From NCBI GenBank assembly GCA_012972835.1, contig JABDHK010000022.1, positions 1-51,041 on the forward strand: a stretch of 51,041 bases of DNA. Direction: 5' to 3'. This DNA is from Chlorobiaceae bacterium (GTDB lineage: Bacteria; Bacteroidota; Chlorobiia; Chlorobiales; Chlorobiaceae). A program made the translations under genes and the position numbers. This document shows positions 7,637 to 14,976 of the stretch, in pieces; positions within the stretch are counted from its first letter, which is position 1, and each line of letters starts with the position of its first letter. The notes under the pieces were generated by a model. That model saw nothing but the letters and a program-made list of their open reading frames with translations, was not told the origin of the DNA and made no database searches.

Positions 7637-8041
7637 TCAAGAATATCTTCGATCAGACAAGGCATTAAACCCGGAGACCACATCAAACAACTCCTCATCG
7701 ATCCCTGATTGACGTCGGCTGTTATAGAGGTGGAAAAGCTCTTCGAGCATGTCGTCAATGTTTTTTTCTGCCCGTTGCATGGCTGACAACTGGCTTGCAT
7801 TTTCGCTGGCTAATGATTCTGCGCATGCCCTGAAAAGCGACACAAAGAGATATTCTCTGATAAGAGCCAATTGAACGATATCCCTGCCACAAAGCATCTC
7901 AGGAAGCGCCTTTGTCGGCCAGACTACCGTATGGCGGATATCCTCCTCCCAGGCTACATCAAGAGGGAGCAGTCGCTTCGAAAGGGAGTGATAGTTCTCC
8001 CCGCTGACCGGGCTATTGTAGAAAAGGTAGAGCTCTATCAT
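7637..8041 (-). pseudogene. atpG: N-ATPase gamma subunit, C-terminal part (frameshifted)
   Basis: Encodes the last ~134 residues of an F-type gamma subunit: ELYLFYNSPVSGENY, LSKRLLPLD, and the conserved C-terminal helix ESLASENASQLSAMQRAEKN followed by YNSRRQSGIDEELFDVVSG. In a functional enzyme this is the rotor shaft. The upstream part of gamma is in the preceding frame (8038-8260). Adding one base to the A-run near 8050 would join both halves as FEKKTPMIELYLFYN. As it stands the fragment would need independent initiation at the ATG overlapping the upstream TGA. Confidence 0.82.
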
Positions 8042-8654
8042 AGGTGTTTTTTCTCGAAGCTTTTCAACCTCGTCAGGATATCACCTACAAGAGGGATAAT
8101 GGCATCGACTGAACCCGGTACAGCAAAAAGTTTTTCGGCTTCATTTCCTGCATCTGTTAATCGGGATTGAATGCGTTCGCCGACAGCAAGGATCATGCTT
8201 CTGCCTGATAACTCTTCAAGCATATGGGTTACAAGATCGGCAAGCTGATCATTAAATGAGCCGACCATGCCCTGATTCAAAGGGCCTCGTCCGTCGAGTG
8301 GCCTTCCAAGAGGATCGATAACCCGGCCAATAAGGGCATCACCGACAGGCACATCCATAACCCGCCCTGTTCTTTCAGCCTTGCCGCCTGCCTGCAGTTT
8401 TGAGTAATCGCCAAGCAGTACAACGCCAATTTCATCTGGATCGATGTTAAAGGCTATGCCATAGATATTTTCCGGCAGTCGAACCAGTTCATCAAACCCA
8501 ACTCCCGGCAGGCCGCTGATCTTGGCAATGCCGTTCAGGACTGTAGTAATCACACCGGCCTCAACGGGGTTCAAGCGAGCTTGTAGGATTGCCTTGATGT
8601 TCTGATTGAGCTCAGGGCGTTGTCAAGGGCAGTTTTAAGCATCTCCTCTTTCAT
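8038..8654 (-). pseudogene. atpA: N-ATPase alpha-gamma chimera (alpha N-term joined to gamma middle)
   Basis: Alpha starts at the ATG at 8654 (MKEEMLKTALDNALSSIRTS), hits a TGA at 8571-8573, and continues one frame over as NPVEAGVITTVLNGIAKISG up to VGDALIGRVIDPLGRPLDG. Directly afterwards, in frame, the sequence becomes gamma: NQGMVGSFNDQLADLV and ILAVGERIQSRL. So the alpha P-loop, the rest of alpha and the N-terminus of gamma are deleted. The open part (8038-8574) starts only at a TTG. With a frameshift at each end and no nucleotide-binding domain it cannot work as either subunit. Confidence 0.85.
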
Positions 8655-8656
8655 TA

Positions 8657-9433
8657 TCAAGCACCCCCTCTTTCTTCTCCCTGTCGAGAGGCAGCTTCAT
8701 TCGTCACGTTAAGCTCTTCCAGATAAGCCTTGATATTCCATTTGATACTATAGCCATTCATGCTCAATTCGATCCCGCTGATCAGGTTGGTATCGATTTC
8801 AACCACTATATCGGAATCAATACCAAAGAGCTCCATCACATTTTTTTTTACTCTCTCACAGTTTTCCGATGTCAGAGTATAGGCACTCCGGATAATCGGC
8901 GGATGGTTGCTTTGATGAAAAAGTCCGGTCATTGCTGTAATATCTGATTTTGCAGTGTTCTGCAGACGTTCACAGAATACCTTTACGATTCGATCTTCAA
9001 GAGATAGATCGGCGAGTTCGGCCAAAACTTTTTCCGCAATAGAGAAGACTTCAGAAGTGATACGGTCAATAATTTCCTGCTGAAGATTTTTTTGTTCATT
9101 GTGCAGTGATTCCTTCAGTCTGGCACGCAGGGTTTCATATTCTTGATGGGCCTCAATAAAAAGTTTGGCTTTCTTCTCATCAGCCTCTTTTGCGGCTTGC
9201 TGCATGATTTGGGTGCGCTGTTTGTCGAGTGCATCATGCTTTTGCTTCAATTCCGACATGCTCTTTTTTGCTTCATCCTCAACCATGGTGGCGTGCTGCA
9301 GTTCAGATGCAATTTTTTTCTCGCGCGCATCAAGAGCCGCAACTATCGGATGATAGAGAAAGCGTTTCAGCAACCAGGCAAGAATCAAAAAATTGACAAG
9401 CTGCGCAATCAGGGTAAACCAGTCGATAAGCAT
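8657..9433 (-). CDS. atpF: N-ATPase F0 subunit b (b-delta type)
   Basis: Peripheral stalk subunit. One N-terminal membrane segment (IDWFTLIAQLVNFLILAWLL) is followed by KRFLYHPIVAALDAREKKIA and a long charged coiled coil, then a C-terminal part resembling the delta subunit (ISGIELSMNGYSIKWNIKAY). The fused b/delta form of about 258 aa is usual in N-ATPases, which have no separate delta gene. It appears intact. It ends three bases before the alpha ATG and lies 3 nt after the c-subunit gene. Its F1 partners alpha, beta and gamma are broken, so its present use is doubtful. Confidence 0.9.
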   Translation of the reverse strand: MLIDWFTLIAQLVNFLILAWLLKRFLYHPIVAALDAREKKIASELQHATMVEDEAKKSMSELKQKHDALDKQRTQIMQQAAKEADEKKAKLFIEAHQEYETLRARLKESLHNEQKNLQQEIIDRITSEVFSIAEKVLAELADLSLEDRIVKVFCERLQNTAKSDITAMTGLFHQSNHPPIIRSAYTLTSENCERVKKNVMELFGIDSDIVVEIDTNLISGIELSMNGYSIKWNIKAYLEELNVTNEAASRQGEERGGA

Positions 9434-9436
9434 GGT

Positions 9437-9718
9437 TCAGTGTACTCCAGCATGAGCAATCACATAGTTCCAGAAAGGGTTGGCGAAAATCAGAATCATA
9501 GAAATCACCAAACAGTATATAGCCACTGATTCAATCATGGCAAGCCCGACAAACAAGGTACGGGTTATCGTTGCAGAGGCATCAGGCTGCTGGGCCAGCG
9601 ATGGTAATGCCGAAACAACGGCCTTGCCTTCACCGAGGGCAGGAGCTATACAGCCTATGCTTGTGGTGAGCCCGGCGGTTATGATAGATGCTACGGCAAT
9701 AATGGTCAGAATGTCCAT
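9437..9718 (-). CDS. atpE: N-ATPase F0 subunit c
   Basis: Proteolipid forming the ion-translocating ring; two membrane helices with a polar loop. Helix 1 carries IAPALGEGKAV, with a Glu at the position of Gln32 in the Ilyobacter c subunit. Helix 2 carries GLAMIESVAIYCLV, containing the ion-binding Glu-Ser and a Tyr five residues after the Glu. This Glu/Glu-Ser-Tyr set is the signature of the Na+-binding N-ATPase c subunit. The 93-aa gene is intact and lies between a and b. Confidence 0.93.
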   Translation of the reverse strand: MDILTIIAVASIITAGLTTSIGCIAPALGEGKAVVSALPSLAQQPDASATITRTLFVGLAMIESVAIYCLVISMILIFANPFWNYVIAHAGVH

Positions 9719-9736
9719 ACTCTCTCCTGTTTGATG

Positions 9737-10402
9737 TTAAACAGCTTCTTCACTCTTTGTTCTGGTGACTGCCGCTATATAAACCGTGGCCTGAATGGTG
9801 AATATGTAAGCCTGAACCATGCCGGTCAACAGTCCAAGAATGCTCATAAGGACTGGGAAAACAAGCGGAGCGATGGTCAGGAGAATGGCAATAATCATGG
9901 CGCCGCTCATCATGTTGCCGAATAAACGAACCGCAAGCGCCAGAGTTCGGGAAAGTTCGCTGATAATATTAAATGGAAGCATGATAACCGTTGGCTTCAG
10001 ATAGGATTGCAAGTAATCGCCCAAACCGCGTTCAATTATACCGTAAAGCGGAACTGCAATAAAGACAGAGAGAGCAAGAGCCGCTGTCGTTGAAAGCGAG
10101 CCTGTTGGAGGTTCATACCCTGGGATGACCGTACAGAGGTTTGCTATGGCAATAAAAAGAAAGAGTGTCGCAAGGTAAGGAAGATACCTTGCAGGGTTAC
10201 GCAGTCCAACCTCTTCAAATTGCTTGAGGAAAAAGGTTACAAGAATTTCAAGAAAACTCTGCCATCGGGAGATATGGATGCTGGGTGAGAGTTTTCGGGT
10301 CATAAGCGCGGAGCCTCCTGCGAGGATCAGCATCAAAAACCATGTTGTAAGGATGGTGAGGTTGCGATGGAGAGGCCCGCGATAAGCAGCATAAGTGTCC
10401 AT
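9737..10402 (-). CDS. atpB: N-ATPase F0 subunit a, N-terminus replaced by a deletion junction
   Basis: Core of subunit a: LTILTTWFLMLILAGGSALM, SRWQSFLEILVTFF, then several membrane helices including the arginine helix ELSRTLALAVRLFGNMMSGA and a C-terminal VQAYIFTIQATVYIAAV. The usual first residues are missing: the apparent start MDTYAAYRGP is really atpQ sequence read in another frame, since atpQ (10333-10599) overlaps by 70 bases. A deletion has removed the end of atpQ, all of atpR and the beginning of atpB. Translation from 10402 would give a protein with a foreign N-terminus, possibly non-functional. Confidence 0.82.
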   Translation of the reverse strand: MDTYAAYRGPLHRNLTILTTWFLMLILAGGSALMTRKLSPSIHISRWQSFLEILVTFFLKQFEEVGLRNPARYLPYLATLFLFIAIANLCTVIPGYEPPTGSLSTTAALALSVFIAVPLYGIIERGLGDYLQSYLKPTVIMLPFNIISELSRTLALAVRLFGNMMSGAMIIAILLTIAPLVFPVLMSILGLLTGMVQAYIFTIQATVYIAAVTRTKSEEAV

Positions 10403-10599
10403 GATCGATCGCCCGGATAGTGATTATCGAGCCATATACCGAGCGTTATGCCAAGGATCATTGGCATTGCCACAGACCAGCCGACAAGACCGAATGTGGC
10501 AAAGCCTGACCAGATATTTCGGACTGCCTGTTTTTTTGACTTAAGCTTGCGGTGCTCCTGGAGCCCAACCTTTTTGCTTAATGGTGTTTTTTCATGCAT
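10333..10599 (-). pseudogene. atpQ: N-ATPase AtpQ, C-terminally altered
   Basis: AtpQ is a small membrane protein specific to N-ATPase operons. The visible start MHEKTPLSKKVGLQEHRKLK, the segment GLVGWSVAMPMILGITLGIW and HYPGDRSWTLMLLIAGL match the family. After AGL the sequence switches to SIATSPSLQHGF, which is the atpB region read in another frame, in place of the family's last ~14 residues with conserved Trp. The ATG at 10599 overlaps the epsilon remnant's TGA. The atpR gene that should follow is absent. Confidence 0.75.
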
Positions 10600-10735
10600 G
10601 ATGCAATTCGGCGTACCGGCGAATAAAGCTGCTCTCAAGTTTTGCAAGAGAGCTGCGTATTGTGCGTTCCCGTTCGTCAAGATTGATAAAATCATGTTCT
10701 ACGGCTTCCTGAAGTTGACCGAGATCAAACCCTCC
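10592..10735 (-). pseudogene. atpC: N-ATPase epsilon subunit, C-terminal remnant
   Basis: Forty-seven codons before a TGA at 10592-10594 encode LQEAVEHDFINLDERERTIR followed by SLAKLESSFIRRYAELHHA, the C-terminal helical hairpin of an N-ATPase epsilon subunit (family pattern 'R..LA.LE..FIRR..EL'). There is no start codon; the frame begins at the junction with the truncated beta gene, overlapping its TAG by one base. The beta-sandwich domain is deleted. Confidence 0.75.
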
Positions 10736-11163
10736 TATAGCAAATCGATAATCTTGATGCCGGTTTCAAAAATTTCAGAGTGAGTGGAACGTCTGGCAAA
10801 AGGTGGAGGAGGTTGATGTACTGACCTCCATTCCACATCCTGAAGGGGCCCAAGGCGGTCAATTGGATTGCCAAACACATCGAACATTCTTGACAGGATA
10901 GCCTTGCCAACTGGTGCTCGCAAGGGATTTCCGCTATCATTGACTCTCATGCCACGGCAAACTCCTTCAGTCCCGGTCAAGGCTATTCCCCTCACATGGC
11001 GAGAATCCAATTGGGTAAGCACCTCAATCGTTACGTTAAAATCCTTGCCTGTATGCAGTATTGAATAGATGGATGGAAGAACATCGTCAAAACGGATATC
11101 AACGATACCTCCTCGAATTGAGACGACTGCCCCGATATTTTCACTTGATGCAAAATGATTCAT
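10735..11163 (-). pseudogene. atpD: N-ATPase beta subunit, N-terminal 142 aa only
   Basis: First gene of the decayed operon. GAVVSIRGGIVDIRFDDVLP, VRGIALTGTEGVCRGM and VGKAILSRMFDVFGNPIDRL are the N-terminal beta-barrel and linker of an ATP synthase beta subunit. The frame ends at ETGIKIIDLL and a TAG, exactly where the P-loop (GGAGVGKT type) should follow within about a dozen residues. All catalytic parts are absent; the adjoining sequence is the end of epsilon. Homologous beta subunits are about 460 aa. Confidence 0.9.
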
Positions 11164-11266
11164 CGCTGAATGAAACCAGATCCAGAAAAACTTCTTATGT
11201 TTTTTCCTGTAACGATTTATCAGCTATAAAAATTCACACTGATAGCTTTTATACATTGCTGAAAAT

Positions 11267-12544
11267 CTAACGGGGAATGAGCATTGCTGCAGCTGCCGCA
11301 CCCATGACTGCTACTGCTACCCAGCCCAGAATAATAATGGGCCGACTCGCGGTAAATTTACCCATGACAGATTTCCTGGAAACCAGCAGAATGATCACAA
11401 CCATCAGGGGAACAGCGATAACTCCATTGATGACAGCGCTCCAGAAAAGGGCCTTCATCGGACTTATCGGAGTATACTGGATAATAAGTCCGAGCAGCAC
11501 ACTGACGATAATAATCCCATAAAAACCCCGCGCATCGTTAGCCTTGTTTTCAAGACCGGAATTCCAGCCCATGGCTTCAGAAAGAGCATAGGCCCCTGAA
11601 CCGGCAAGCACCGGCACGCCGATCAAGCCAACGCCGAGAATTCCGACGGCAAAGAGAATAAATGCAAAATTTCCAGCCAGAGGTCTGAGTGCACTTGCTG
11701 CCTCGGCAGCGGTGTTGATATCGGAAATTCCTGAGACGTTGAGTGTGACAGCAGTGGCCAGAATAATGAAGTAGGCTGTTATATCGGAGTACAACATACC
11801 GCTCCAGGTATCCCAACCGATACGGCGGAGCTCTTCACCGGCAAGGCTGGCATTGGATACGAGCGAAACAGCACCGGGTTTGGAGCGCATATCCTCGACC
11901 TCTTCGGAAGCCTGCCAGAAAAAGAGGTAGGGACTGATAGTGGTGCCAAAAACTCCAACAATGACTGCCGCAGAATCAGCATTCAGGGTGAATCGTGGCC
12001 AGACTGTACGCTGTATCACCTCCGGCCATGGTACATGGACAGTAAAAAGCACCGCTGCATAGGCAAGCAGTGAAATGGTCAGCCACTTCAAAAAGTTGAC
12101 ATAACGATGATAGGGAACAAACACCTGGAGTATCAAGGTTCCAAAAACAAACACTGCCGTCATGATATGACGATTGAAACCGGTAATAAGCTCAGCAACC
12201 TCTCCCATGGCAGCAACATCAGCAGCGATATTGAGCGTGTTGGCAACCAGAAGGAGCAGTACAACACTCTGAAGCACAATTGGTGGAAAGGTGGTTTTGA
12301 TGTTGGCCGCAAGCCCTTTTCCGGTAACCCGTCCTATACGTGCGCACATGGATTGAATAGCAGCCATCAAAGGAAATGCGAGAGGCATTGTCCAGAGCAT
12401 ATTGAGACCGAATTGAGCTCCAGCCTGCGAGTATGTCGCTATGCCGCTTGGATCATCATCAGCAACTCCTGTTATAAGCCCAGGCCCGATCCGGGAGAGC
12501 GGGTGCTCCTTCAAGCGACCCCAGAAAAATTGAATCACTTTCAC
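11267..12544 (-). CDS. NRAMP-related divalent metal transporter
   Basis: Membrane protein of 425 aa with about 11 helices. Helix 1 carries GPGLITGVADDDPSGIATYS, where canonical NRAMP proteins have DPGN, and helix 6 carries GTTISPYLFFWQASEE, where canonical proteins have the Met-Pro-His that selects Mn2+/Fe2+. The fold and spacing are NRAMP-like, but the missing Met suggests the related branch with different ion choice, perhaps Mg2+ or Mn2+. The start is a GTG at 12544 with AGGGAG upstream. It lies 100 nt upstream of the ATPase remnant on the same strand and is probably separate. Confidence 0.82.
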   Translation of the reverse strand: MKVIQFFWGRLKEHPLSRIGPGLITGVADDDPSGIATYSQAGAQFGLNMLWTMPLAFPLMAAIQSMCARIGRVTGKGLAANIKTTFPPIVLQSVVLLLLVANTLNIAADVAAMGEVAELITGFNRHIMTAVFVFGTLILQVFVPYHRYVNFLKWLTISLLAYAAVLFTVHVPWPEVIQRTVWPRFTLNADSAAVIVGVFGTTISPYLFFWQASEEVEDMRSKPGAVSLVSNASLAGEELRRIGWDTWSGMLYSDITAYFIILATAVTLNVSGISDINTAAEAASALRPLAGNFAFILFAVGILGVGLIGVPVLAGSGAYALSEAMGWNSGLENKANDARGFYGIIIVSVLLGLIIQYTPISPMKALFWSAVINGVIAVPLMVVIILLVSRKSVMGKFTASRPIIILGWVAVAVMGAAAAAMLIPR

Positions 12545-12739
12545 CGATAACGCTCCCTTTGACTGTCAAGTTGATCATATTCGATAATATACAAATATGA
12601 CTCCAAGCCAGCTGCTTTAGCAAAGTCTGCGTTTCGAAAATAAATGCTATATCGCTATCAATAGCTCGGCTTAATTCTGAAGTATTCTCTAAAAAAAATT
12701 GTATACTCATCCTTACTCCCAACCCCCTAATGTTCAGGA

Positions 12740-12856
12740 ATGTTTATTGGTGCACTTGATACAATGCCTCAGGATATAGCTATGCTTGTCGGATGGTACG
12801 TTTTTCTCGGATGTATTACCCTTGCAATTTACCTGAAAAACCGCAAAAAGTCCTGA
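12740..12856 (+). CDS. putative 38-aa single-span membrane peptide
   Basis: ATG at 12740 to TGA at 12854-12856. The product starts MFIGALDTMPQDIAMLVG, has one hydrophobic stretch (LVGWYVFLGCITLAIYL) and ends KNRKKS, giving a short outer N-terminus and a basic cytoplasmic tail by the positive-inside rule. This layout resembles small subunits of membrane complexes, but no family is recognised. The ribosome-site-like AGGA touches the ATG, which is poor; an internal ATG at 12764 (MPQDIAM) is an alternative. It is convergent with cbiR. Confidence 0.45.
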   Translation: MFIGALDTMPQDIAMLVGWYVFLGCITLAIYLKNRKKS

Positions 12857-12896
12857 TTTGCTGCAGAAATCCCACAAACCTGACCGCGCTATGCCT

Positions 12897-13697
12897 TCAG
12901 GAAAGAAATCGCTGCATAATGCTGCATGATGAGAGGAAATCTTCCTGTGAAAAGATTTCCATGGTCATAACCCGGCCTTCCTCGTTTTGGTCAGCAAGAG
13001 CTTTCATAACCATATCAAGTACCTCAGGCTTCATGAAGGAGATCGAATGATGATCTTTTCCGTCGTGAGACCCGTGCATGTGGAGTACCCTGGCACGATG
13101 GAGATAGCGTTCAAAATAGTGTTGGGTTGGGAACCCGTAATACTCAAGATGACCGACGTCGAGGGTAACGGAAAGAGCGAACTCTTCAACCACCGGCCAG
13201 ACAAGCTCGAAGGGATAGTTAAGGTTTTCAGCACAGAACGTTGATGCCGCTTCATCGGTTGCACCAAGAAGCATCGCAACTGAATCATGCAGCGCTTCGA
13301 TAAAGAGGCTTTGCTGATCAAAAGAAAAGCTGTTGATATCAATCCCCGGTCCGGCCTCGAAATGCATGACATAGGCTGATTTCGGCAGATTACAGGTCAG
13401 CTCGATAATCTTCAGGCACTTGCTTACCGAGCGCTCTCTCTCATCCCTGTCAGGATGACCGAAATAAACATCGAGTGGCAGATGCACGGAGTAAGTCAGC
13501 GCTGACTCTTCGGCAAGATGGGCAAGTTTCTGCATATCGCTGGCAGAAGGCAGATTGCTGAATTCATCCGATTCAAACAAAACCAGCTCAATGTCGTCCA
13601 CCTTATCTTTAAGGAACTCCACATTGGGAATGATATCAGCGGGAATAATATAGGAGGTTGTCCCGAAACGAAAGGGAAAGCGCTGTTTACAGCTCAT
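12897..13697 (-). CDS. cbiR: CbiR-like cobamide-remodelling phosphodiesterase (AP-endonuclease-2 TIM barrel)
   Basis: TIM-barrel protein of the xylose-isomerase/AP endonuclease 2 superfamily. Metal-binding positions are visible in SVHLPLDVYFG, VMHFEAGPG, CAENLNYP, TLDVGHLEY, LHMHGSHDGKDHHSI and the final MTMEIFSQED. Its place as the last gene of a riboswitch-controlled cobamide operon, 4 nt after btuD, points to CbiR. CbiR hydrolyses the nucleotide loop of imported cobamides to give a precursor that CobQ/CbiB-type late steps can rebuild with a preferred lower ligand. A plain sugar isomerase is the alternative. Length of 266 aa fits. Confidence 0.7.
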   Translation of the reverse strand: MSCKQRFPFRFGTTSYIIPADIIPNVEFLKDKVDDIELVLFESDEFSNLPSASDMQKLAHLAEESALTYSVHLPLDVYFGHPDRDERERSVSKCLKIIELTCNLPKSAYVMHFEAGPGIDINSFSFDQQSLFIEALHDSVAMLLGATDEAASTFCAENLNYPFELVWPVVEEFALSVTLDVGHLEYYGFPTQHYFERYLHRARVLHMHGSHDGKDHHSISFMKPEVLDMVMKALADQNEEGRVMTMEIFSQEDFLSSCSIMQRFLS

Positions 13698-13701
13698 TGA
13701 T

Positions 13702-14976
13702 TCAACGGTGAGAGTGTTGTTGGAGTTTCAGCATCAGTTCGTGAATGGTGTGCCAGCCAAGAGCACCATCACGCTCCAGTCTGGAAACTAATTGCAGGGC
13801 TGCCTTGCCTTCGGTATAGTCACGATCAGCCATGTCGGAGGCAAGCAGAACAGTTTTGCCTCGTTTCAGGGCTTCTTCAGCCAGCTCAAGATTGACAAGG
13901 TTTCCTGAACCAATCGGCACAGGAGTGAGAATCACACTGTCAGCCATGTCGATCATTTTCAGAGCATCGGCAATCGCTTCAGTGCCAACCGGTGAAAACG
14001 GCTGTTCAAGCACTGCCGCTATATTGAGTGCCCTTGCAGCTTCAGCATCAGAATCAAGACGGTTGAGCACCCCTGTTGTCACCTCATACCCCTCGATAAT
14101 CAGTCTGCGATAAAGCTCGATCCCGCTTCCCCCTCCGGCAATAACATGAACGCTCCTGTTCAGTTTTCTTCGCCGATGCAGGCCGTCAACTGCTCCCGAA
14201 ACCTGCAGATAGCCGGTATAGGGATCCTGCTGAACACTAAGATCGCAACTGTAGACACGGCTGAGCACATCGGGCTCCAGCACCTCACCCGGTGTACCGG
14301 CTTTTACCAGCCGGCCTGAGTCCATGAGCAAAAAGCGATCAGAGATACTGGCCGAGAGCGTAAGGTCATGACTCACCAGAAGAATGGTCATACGCTTTTC
14401 ACGATTGAGATTCATGAGAATCTGGAGCACCTCCTGGCGATGGTTGATATCAAGATGGGATATCGACTCATCAAGCATGATGATTTTTGGATCCTGAGCA
14501 AGTACCATGGCAAGGGCAACCCGCTGTTGCTCTCCTCCGCTCAGTTCCGTAAAGTAGCGATCCCGCAACCCCAGAACATCGGTATAGATCATTGAACGCT
14601 CGACAAGATCATGATCGTGGGGCGACATGGTACCCCAGCGGCTCATTGAGCTGATTCTGCCGTTCATCACAATCTGGTTGACAGTAAAGGCCATGGGCGA
14701 CTCGATTTTCTGGGGAACAACACCCAGAAGCGAAGCACGGAGTGCCGGTTTGATCCGGTGCACATCTTGACCAAACAGCTCAACTACTCCTGAATGAGGT
14801 TTGAGGAGTGCTGCGGCAGTTTTCAATAACGTACTTTTTCCGCAGCCATTCGGGCCGACAAGAGAGACAAACTCCCCTTCCCTAACACTGAATGAGAGGT
14901 GATCAAGCACCTTGCGATGTTTGTATCCGGCGGAAACATCCCTGAAGGTCAAAGCATCTTGTTCCATACTATGCAA
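13702..14976 (-). CDS. btuD: cobamide ABC transporter ATP-binding protein with C-terminal extension
   Basis: Residues 1 to about 255 are an ABC ATPase: Walker A GPNGCGKSTLLK, signature LSGGEQQRVALAM, Walker B KIIMLDES, switch histidine LLVSHD. It should power import through BtuC. Residues about 265-424 form an extra domain with HVIAGGGSGIELYRRLIIEG, NRLDSDAEAARAL and SVILTPVPIGSGN, which looks like a Rossmann-type nucleotide- or ligand-binding fold. Similar long BtuD proteins occur in some archaea and other bacteria; its role is unknown. The gene overlaps btuC by 8 bases. Confidence 0.88.
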   Translation of the reverse strand: MHSMEQDALTFRDVSAGYKHRKVLDHLSFSVREGEFVSLVGPNGCGKSTLLKTAAALLKPHSGVVELFGQDVHRIKPALRASLLGVVPQKIESPMAFTVNQIVMNGRISSMSRWGTMSPHDHDLVERSMIYTDVLGLRDRYFTELSGGEQQRVALAMVLAQDPKIIMLDESISHLDINHRQEVLQILMNLNREKRMTILLVSHDLTLSASISDRFLLMDSGRLVKAGTPGEVLEPDVLSRVYSCDLSVQQDPYTGYLQVSGAVDGLHRRRKLNRSVHVIAGGGSGIELYRRLIIEGYEVTTGVLNRLDSDAEAARALNIAAVLEQPFSPVGTEAIADALKMIDMADSVILTPVPIGSGNLVNLELAEEALKRGKTVLLASDMADRDYTEGKAALQLVSRLERDGALGWHTIHELMLKLQQHSHR

